Shown: positions 58,893-64,000 of the stretch, one piece after another | Numbering within the stretch: position 1 is the first letter of the stretch | Layout: each line of letters opens with the position of its first letter | From: Rhodovulum tesquicola | GTDB lineage: Bacteria; Pseudomonadota; Alphaproteobacteria; Rhodobacterales; Rhodobacteraceae | Assembly: GCF_024128855.1 (NCBI RefSeq) | Contig: NZ_JAMYDV010000002.1 | Location: forward strand, 62,001-126,000 | Reading direction: 5' to 3' | DNA length: 64,000 bases | Notes under the pieces: generated by a model | What the model saw: only the letters and a program-made list of their open reading frames with translations | Told to the model about the DNA's origin: nothing | Databases searched by the model: none | Position numbers and translations under genes: made by a program

Positions 58893-61082
58893 ATGGCTGA
58901 TCGGTTCGCCGAAGGGGCGCGGGTGGGCGTGCTGACGGCCGAGCGGCTGGACCGGGTGCTGGATTACCTGGCGCCCGAGGGCGGCTGCGGGACGGGCGAT
59001 TTCGTCGAGGTGCCGCTGGGCCCGCGCCGGGTGCTGGGCGTGGTCTGGGGGGCGGGCGAGGGCGGCTTTGACGCCGCAAGGCTGCGCAGCGTCGCCCGGG
59101 TGCTGGATGCCGCGCCGATGCGGGACGAATTGCGCGCCTTCCTGGAGCGGGCGGCGGATTACACGCTGACGCCGCTATCGGCGATGCTGCGGCTGGCGAC
59201 GCGGGCGCCGGGGCTGGGGGACGCGCCCTCGATGCAGAAGATCTATCGCCGGGGCGCGGGTCTGCCGGGGCGGATGACCGAGCCGCGGGCGCGGGTGATC
59301 GAGCTGCTGGAGGGCTATGGCGGGCTGGCCTTCACGCTGGGGGAACTGGCGGGCGAGGCGGGCGTGTCGCCGACGGTCGTCAAGGGGCTGGTGGCCAGCG
59401 GTGCGGTGCTGGAGGAGGACACGCCGCGCGACCGGCCCTATCCGCGTCTCGATCCGGCCCGGCCGGGGCTGGCGCTGGAAGGGGATCAGGCGGCGGCGGC
59501 GGCGCGGCTTTGTGCGGGCGTGGCGGGCGGGGGCTATGGCACGACGCTGCTGAAGGGGGTGACCGGGTCGGGCAAGACCGAGGTCTATCTGGAGGCGGTC
59601 GCGGAATGCCTGAGGAAAGGACGGCAAGCCCTTGTCCTGCTGCCGGAAATCGCGCTGACCGCCGAGTTCCTCGCGCGGGTCGAGCGCCGCTTCGGCGCGC
59701 GGCCGGCGGAGTGGCATTCGGGGGTCACCATGGTCGAACGCCGGCGGTTGTGGCGGATGGTCGGGCGGGGCGAGGCGCAGTTGGTGGTGGGGGCGCGCTC
59801 GGCGCTGTTCCTGCCGTTCCGCGATCTGGGGCTGATCGTGGTCGATGAGGAACATGACAGCTCCTACAAGCAGGAGGAGGGCGCGCTTTACAATGCTCGC
59901 GACATGGCCGTTCTGCGCGCCACGCTGGCCTCGGCGCAGGTGGTGCTGGCCTCGGCCACGCCGTCGCTGGAAAGCTGGGCCAATGCCGAGGCGGGGAAAT
60001 ATGCCCGCCTCGATCTGAGCGCGCGGTTCGGTCCGGCGGAACTGCCCGAGATGGCGACGATCGACATGCGGGCCGAGGATGTGCCCGCGGGGCGCTGGAT
60101 CTCGCCCAGGCTTCAACGGGCGGTGGCGGCGCGGCTGGCGGCGGGGCGGCAGTCGCTGTTGTTCCTGAACCGCCGGGGCTATGCGCCGGTCACCGTCTGC
60201 CGGGCTTGCGGGCACATGATCGGCTGCGATCACTGCGATGCGCGGATGGTGGAGCATCGCTTTCTGAAACGCCTCGTCTGCCACCAATGCGGCGAGACGA
60301 AACCGATCCCCGAGACTTGCCCCTCCTGCGGTGCGGCGGACAAGCTGGCCCCGGTCGGCCCCGGCGTCGAGCGGCTGGCCGAGGAAACCGCGGCGCTGTT
60401 CCCCGGGGCGCGGGTGGCGGTGCTGTCCTCGGACCTGTTCACCACCGCGCGGGCGTTGAAAGCGCAGATCGAGGCCATCGCGGGCGGCGAGGCCGACATC
60501 ATCATCGGCACGCAACTTGTTGCGAAGGGGCATAATTTCCCGCTTTTGACCCTGGTGGGCGTGATCGACGCGGATCTGGGGCTGCAAGGGTCCGACCTGC
60601 GCGCGGCGGAGCGAACCTTCCAGTTGATGCGGCAGGTGGCGGGGCGCGCGGGGCGGGGGGCCGAGCAGGGCGTGGCGCTGTTGCAGACCTTTCAGCCCGA
60701 GCATCCGGTGATCCGCGCGATCCTGACCGGCGACGAGGAAGGGTTCTGGCGGGCCGAGGCGGCCGAGCGGCGCGCGGCGGGGATGCCGCCCTATGGGCGG
60801 CTGGCGGGGATCATCCTTTCGGCGCCCGAGGCGCGGGCGGCCTTCGATCTGGGCACCCATCTGGCGCGCAACGACGCGGCGCTGCGCCGGATCGGCGCGC
60901 AGCTTTACGGCCCCGCGCCCGCACCGATCGCGCGGATCCGCGGCCGCCATCGGGTGCGGCTGCTGGTCAAGGCGGCCAAGGGCGCGCCCCTTCAGGCGGC
61001 GATCCGCGACTGGCTGGCCCCCGTGAAGCTGCCCGCGCAGGTGCGGCTGGCGGTCGATATCGACCCGCAGAGCTTTTTCTGA
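58893..61082 (+). CDS. priA: primosomal replication restart helicase PriA
   Basis: A 729-residue superfamily 2 helicase that reloads DnaB at stalled forks. Walker [11 protein letters not shown] begins at about 224, the DEEH box is in VVDEEHDSS near 317, and the eight-cysteine zinc region is visible as [17 protein letters not shown] and CHQCG...CPSCG (about 435-480). The N-terminal 3'-DNA-binding domain and the C-terminal domain are intact. The ATG at 58893 was chosen over the TTG five codons upstream. A 102-bp gap with a likely promoter precedes the next gene. Confidence 0.95.
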   Translation: MADRFAEGARVGVLTAERLDRVLDYLAPEGGCGTGDFVEVPLGPRRVLGVVWGAGEGGFDAARLRSVARVLDAAPMRDELRAFLERAADYTLTPLSAMLRLATRAPGLGDAPSMQKIYRRGAGLPGRMTEPRARVIELLEGYGGLAFTLGELAGEAGVSPTVVKGLVASGAVLEEDTPRDRPYPRLDPARPGLALEGDQAAAAARLCAGVAGGGYGTTLLKGVTGSGKTEVYLEAVAECLRKGRQALVLLPEIALTAEFLARVERRFGARPAEWHSGVTMVERRRLWRMVGRGEAQLVVGARSALFLPFRDLGLIVVDEEHDSSYKQEEGALYNARDMAVLRATLASAQVVLASATPSLESWANAEAGKYARLDLSARFGPAELPEMATIDMRAEDVPAGRWISPRLQRAVAARLAAGRQSLLFLNRRGYAPVTVCRACGHMIGCDHCDARMVEHRFLKRLVCHQCGETKPIPETCPSCGAADKLAPVGPGVERLAEETAALFPGARVAVLSSDLFTTARALKAQIEAIAGGEADIIIGTQLVAKGHNFPLLTLVGVIDADLGLQGSDLRAAERTFQLMRQVAGRAGRGAEQGVALLQTFQPEHPVIRAILTGDEEGFWRAEAAERRAAGMPPYGRLAGIILSAPEARAAFDLGTHLARNDAALRRIGAQLYGPAPAPIARIRGRHRVRLLVKAAKGAPLQAAIRDWLAPVKLPAQVRLAVDIDPQSFF

Positions 61083-61103
61083 GGCCGCGCCCCGGGCGTG
61101 CGG

Positions 61104-61133
61104 TTGATGCGGGCGGGTGCAAGGCGCTAGACA
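61104..61133 (+). promoter_or_regulatory. candidate promoter of the SLC13-type transporter gene
   Basis: TTGATG (61104-61109), 18-bp spacer, TAGACA (61128-61133), ending 51 bp before the start codon. The -10 contains the recurring GCTAG. A small dyad GGCGC-TAGACA-GCGCC surrounds it. Confidence 0.4.
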
Positions 61134-61184
61134 GCGCCTGAGCCTGCCCGGCCAGCGGCGCGGGACGGGCAGGCGGGGGCGGCG

Positions 61185-63020
61185 ATGACGGGCGAACTGG
61201 TGATGATCCTGGGGCTGCTGGGGGTGGCCCTGGTGCTGTTCGCGCTGGGAAGGCCGCGGATGGATGCGGTCGCGCTGATGCTGGTGGCGGTGCTGCCCTT
61301 TACCGGCGTCGTGTCGGTGCCCGAGGCGCTGTCGGGCTTTTCCGATCCTTCCGTGATCCTGATCGCCGCGCTGTTCGTGATCGGCGATGCGCTGGTGCGC
61401 ACGGGGGTCGCGCAATGGATCGGCGACCGGATGGTGCGGGCCGCGGGCGGGCGCGAGACGCGGCTGATCGCCTTCCTGATGCTGGCCGCGGCCGGGCTGA
61501 GCGCGGTGATGAGTTCCACCGGCGTCGTCGCGATCTTCGTGCCCATCGTGCTGCGCATCGCGCGCGCGGCGCGGGTGGCGGTGGGGCGGCTGATGATGCC
61601 GCTGTCGATGGCGGCGCTGATCAGCGGGATGCTGACGCTGGTCGCCACGCCGCCCAACATGGTCGTCAACGCCGCGCTGGTGCGCGAGGGGCATGAGGGG
61701 TTCGGGTTCTTCGCCTTTACCCCGTTCGGATTGCCGATCCTGGTTCTGGCGATCCTTTACATGCTGGCGGTGCGGGGCTGGCTGACAAGGGGGGAGGATG
61801 CGCCGCCGCCGCGCCGTCTGCGGATGCGGGATCTGGCGGCGAGCTATGCCCCGGACGGGCGGCTGGCGCGGTTGCAGGTCGGCGCGGGATCGGCGCTGGC
61901 GGGGCAGAGCCTGGATGCGCTGGACCTGCCCGCGCGGGCCGGGATCACGGTGGTCGCGATCGAGCGGCGCGGGCGGCTGGGCGCCGAACTGGTCGAGCCG
62001 GTGGCGGCAACCCGGCTGCAAACGCAGGACATCCTGTGGCTGGGCGTGGTCGGCGAAGGGTTCGACGCGGCGGCGTTTGCCGCGGGCAACGGGCTGACCC
62101 TGCTGCCGCTGAGGGGGCGGGACCTGGCGCGGCCGGGGCGGGAATACGGGCTGGTCGAGGCGATGGTGCCGCCCGGGTCGGCCTTTGCCGGTCGTTCGCC
62201 TGCCGCGGCACGGATGCGCGACGTTCTGGGGCTTTCGGTGATCGCGGTCCGGCGCGGGCAGGCGGTGCTGCCCGGTCCCGCCTCGGACAATGCGCTGCGC
62301 GAGGGGGACACGCTGCTGCTGGCCGGGCCGTGGCGGGTGATCCGTCCGCTGGCGGGGCAGCGGCGCGATCTGGTGCTGCTGGACCTGCCCGAGGAGGCCG
62401 AGGAATTCGTGCCCGAGCGGCGCCGCGCGCCGATTGCGGTGGCCGTTCTGCTGGGCGTGGTGGCGGCGATGGCGACGGGGGTGGTGCCGAATGCGCAGGC
62501 CGCGTTGCTGGGCTGTCTGGCGCTGGGGCTGTTCGGGGTGATGGACACGCGGTCGGGCTATCGGGCGATAAGCTGGCAGACGCTGGTGCTGATTGCCGGG
62601 ATGATGCCCTTTGCGCTGGCCCTGCAGCGCACGGGGGGCGTCGATCTGGCGGCCAATGCGGCGCTTGAGCTGATCGGGCCGGGCGAGCCGCGGCTGTTGC
62701 TGGCGGCGCTGTTCATCGCGACGACGACATTGAGCCTGTTCATCTCGAACACGGCGACGGCGGTGTTGATGGCGCCCGTCGCGCTGGCGATTGCGCAGGG
62801 GCTGGGCGCCTCGCCCTATCCGTTCGCGATGTGCGTGGCGCTGGCGGCCTCGACCGCGTTCATGACGCCGGTCTCCTCGCCGGTGAACCTGCTGGTGCTG
62901 GCGCCGGGGGGGTATCGGTTCATGGATTTCGTGCGGATCGGCACGCCGTTCACCGTGGTCACGCTGGTCGTGTCGGTGACGCTGTTGCCGATCCTGCTGC
63001 CGTTGGGGATTGCGCCCTGA
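61185..63020 (+). CDS. SLC13-family permease with two TrkA-C domains
   Basis: A 611-residue inner-membrane transporter. Two hydrophobic halves (about 1-195 and 415-611, each with five or six membrane segments) flank a soluble centre (about 215-400) that shows two TrkA-C-like beta-rich domains (LQVGAGSALAGQSLDAL and EAMVPPGSAFAGRSPAAARM). The signatures MSSTGVVAIFVPI, ATPPNMVVN and LFISNTATAVLMAPVA match SLC13 divalent-anion/citrate-type carriers. Bacterial members transport dicarboxylates, sulfate or related anions; the substrate is not evident here. It ends 3 bp before the convergent aminotransferase gene. Confidence 0.85.
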   Translation: MTGELVMILGLLGVALVLFALGRPRMDAVALMLVAVLPFTGVVSVPEALSGFSDPSVILIAALFVIGDALVRTGVAQWIGDRMVRAAGGRETRLIAFLMLAAAGLSAVMSSTGVVAIFVPIVLRIARAARVAVGRLMMPLSMAALISGMLTLVATPPNMVVNAALVREGHEGFGFFAFTPFGLPILVLAILYMLAVRGWLTRGEDAPPPRRLRMRDLAASYAPDGRLARLQVGAGSALAGQSLDALDLPARAGITVVAIERRGRLGAELVEPVAATRLQTQDILWLGVVGEGFDAAAFAAGNGLTLLPLRGRDLARPGREYGLVEAMVPPGSAFAGRSPAAARMRDVLGLSVIAVRRGQAVLPGPASDNALREGDTLLLAGPWRVIRPLAGQRRDLVLLDLPEEAEEFVPERRRAPIAVAVLLGVVAAMATGVVPNAQAALLGCLALGLFGVMDTRSGYRAISWQTLVLIAGMMPFALALQRTGGVDLAANAALELIGPGEPRLLLAALFIATTTLSLFISNTATAVLMAPVALAIAQGLGASPYPFAMCVALAASTAFMTPVSSPVNLLVLAPGGYRFMDFVRIGTPFTVVTLVVSVTLLPILLPLGIAP

Positions 63021-63023
63021 GGC

Positions 63024-64000
63024 TTACAGGCTTTGCGCCAGCGCGCTGTCCAGCTTGGTCACGATCTCGTCGATATGGGTGTCTTCCAGGATGAAGGGCG
63101 GCGCCAGGAGCACATGGTCGCCCTGCCGCCCGTCGATCGTGCCGCCCATCGGGTAGCAGATCAGGCCGGCCTCGAAGGCGGCGGCCTTGAGGCGGGCATG
63201 CAGCTTGCGGGCGGGGTCGAAGGGCTGTTTCGTCTCGCGATCCGCGACGAGTTCGAGCCCGAGGAACAGGCCCCGGCCGCGGATGTCGCCGATATGGGGG
63301 TGCTGGCCGAAGGCGTCCTGCAGCGCGGTGCGCAGGCGGGTGCCCATGGTCCGGGCGCGGGCAACCAGACCGTCATCGGTCAGCCGTCCCAGCACCGCCA
63401 GCGCGGCGGCGGCGGCGACCGGGTGGCCCATATAGGTGTGGCCGTGCTGGAAGAAGCCGGAGCCTTCGGCGATGGCGTCGTGGATCGCGGCGGTGCACAG
63501 CATCGCGCCGACCGGCTGATAGCCCGCGCCCAGCCCCTTGGCGATGGTCAGGATGTCGGGGGCGATGCCGTCCTGGGTGCAGGCGAAGAGCGTGCCGGTG
63601 CGGCCCATGCCGCACATCACCTCGTCCAGGATCAACAACACGCCGTAAGTATCGCAAATCTCGCGAATTCGGCGGAAATAGCCGTCGACGGCGGGCACCG
63701 CGCCCAGCGTGGCGCCGACGACGGGTTCGGCGACGAAGGCCAGCACGGTTTCGGGGCCGAGGCGGAGGATCTCGGCCTCCAGCTCGTTGGCGACGCGCTG
63801 GCCGTAGTCGAATGCGCCTTCGCCTTCGGCCTGGCCGCGATAGGCGTAGCAGGGCGCGATATGGGTGGTCTCGATCATCAGGGGCGCAAAGGGTTCGCGC
63901 CGCCACATGTTGCCGCCGGTGGCCAGCGCGCCCAGCGTGTTGCCGTGATAGCTTTGCCGTCTTGCGATGACCCGGTGGCGGGCGGGCTGGCCGGTTTCCA
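63024..64000 (-). CDS. class III PLP-dependent aminotransferase, 5' truncated
   Basis: The frame is open to the end of the window on the minus strand, so the N-terminal third is missing; about 325 residues are visible. Reading in, SYHGNTLGALATGGN leads into the PLP domain, with LILDEVMCGMGRTG, and the PLP lysine in ILTIAKGLGAGY. Family members are omega-amino-acid or amine:pyruvate transaminases. The exact donor is not apparent; AKGLGAGYQPVGA and the FFQHGHTYMGHP loop place it among aspartate aminotransferase-family proteins of subgroup class III. It is convergent with the SLC13-type gene, 3 bp apart. Confidence 0.85.
   Translation of the reverse strand, partial: ETGQPARHRVIARRQSYHGNTLGALATGGNMWRREPFAPLMIETTHIAPCYAYRGQAEGEGAFDYGQRVANELEAEILRLGPETVLAFVAEPVVGATLGAVPAVDGYFRRIREICDTYGVLLILDEVMCGMGRTGTLFACTQDGIAPDILTIAKGLGAGYQPVGAMLCTAAIHDAIAEGSGFFQHGHTYMGHPVAAAAALAVLGRLTDDGLVARARTMGTRLRTALQDAFGQHPHIGDIRGRGLFLGLELVADRETKQPFDPARKLHARLKAAAFEAGLICYPMGGTIDGRQGDHVLLAPPFILEDTHIDEIVTKLDSALAQSL

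Noticed and set aside
59175-62021. A 948-codon minus-strand open frame opposite priA and the SLC13-type gene
   Set aside because: Same reasoning: composition is Arg/His/Pro/Gln-rich, it crosses two well-supported genes and shows no family signature.

Overview
The window is one continuous stretch of GC-rich chromosome from an alphaproteobacterium, most likely a member of the Rhodobacteraceae/Paracoccaceae. The evidence is the gene order: DUF2484-murB-ddl-ftsQ-ftsA-ftsZ-lpxC-bamD-recN, ruvC-ruvA-ruvB followed by ybgC-tolQ-tolR-tolA-tolB-pal-cpoB-tilS-ftsH, the aerobic cobaltochelatase pair cobS-cobT, and fhs-folD. Coding density is very high and many neighbours overlap by 4 bp (ATGA). I see no rRNA, tRNA, CRISPR array, insertion sequence, prophage or integrated element. 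The first gene (an APC-type permease, start missing) and the last (a class III aminotransferase, start missing) run off the window.

Layout. 1-11.3 kb is envelope and division: the end of an amino-acid/polyamine permease, two small membrane proteins, peptidoglycan precursor enzymes (murB, ddl), the divisome (ftsQ, ftsA, ftsZ), lipid A (lpxC), outer-membrane assembly (bamD) and recN. 11.4-22 kb is mixed metabolism: two related FAD-linked 2-hydroxyacid oxidases, cobST, a short BLUF blue-light sensor, an M24 aminopeptidase, a DUF427 protein and a secreted metallo-beta-lactamase-fold protein. 21.9-27.3 kb holds purine salvage (mtnP, apt), a flavin reductase, a GNAT acetyltransferase, msrA, a P-loop kinase-like protein and prmA. 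27.5-42.9 kb is the long ruv-tol-ftsH block followed by the one-carbon folate genes fhs, a chorismate-mutase-like gene and folD.

43-64 kb carries a thioesterase, a membrane-anchored LytTR regulator, the two repair genes pdeM and lhr (half of the ligase-associated DNA-damage set), dtd, a PfkB sugar kinase and hsp20. These are followed by a minus-strand run that I regard as the most interesting part of the window (49487-54951): a 27-residue membrane peptide, an XpaC-family protein, TelA, a DUF2927 lipoprotein, an SPFH-GYF fusion and a double zinc-ribbon membrane protein. Several of these families recur in membrane-stress or tellurite-type clusters in other bacteria. The window ends with rluB, tadA, xerC, a DUF484 gene, fsa, priA, an SLC13-type transporter and the aminotransferase.

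Non-coding signals include several intrinsic terminators, perfect inverted repeats upstream of ftsZ, in the DUF1127-ruvC gap and in the kinase-hsp20 gap, and a 44-bp array of four 11-bp units between tadA and xerC. A short intergenic element, roughly GG(G/A)TATTT followed by GCCAAGAAGAAG, occurs five times between genes and is not explained by any gene. All functional names are from protein motif recognition by eye; no database search was run.
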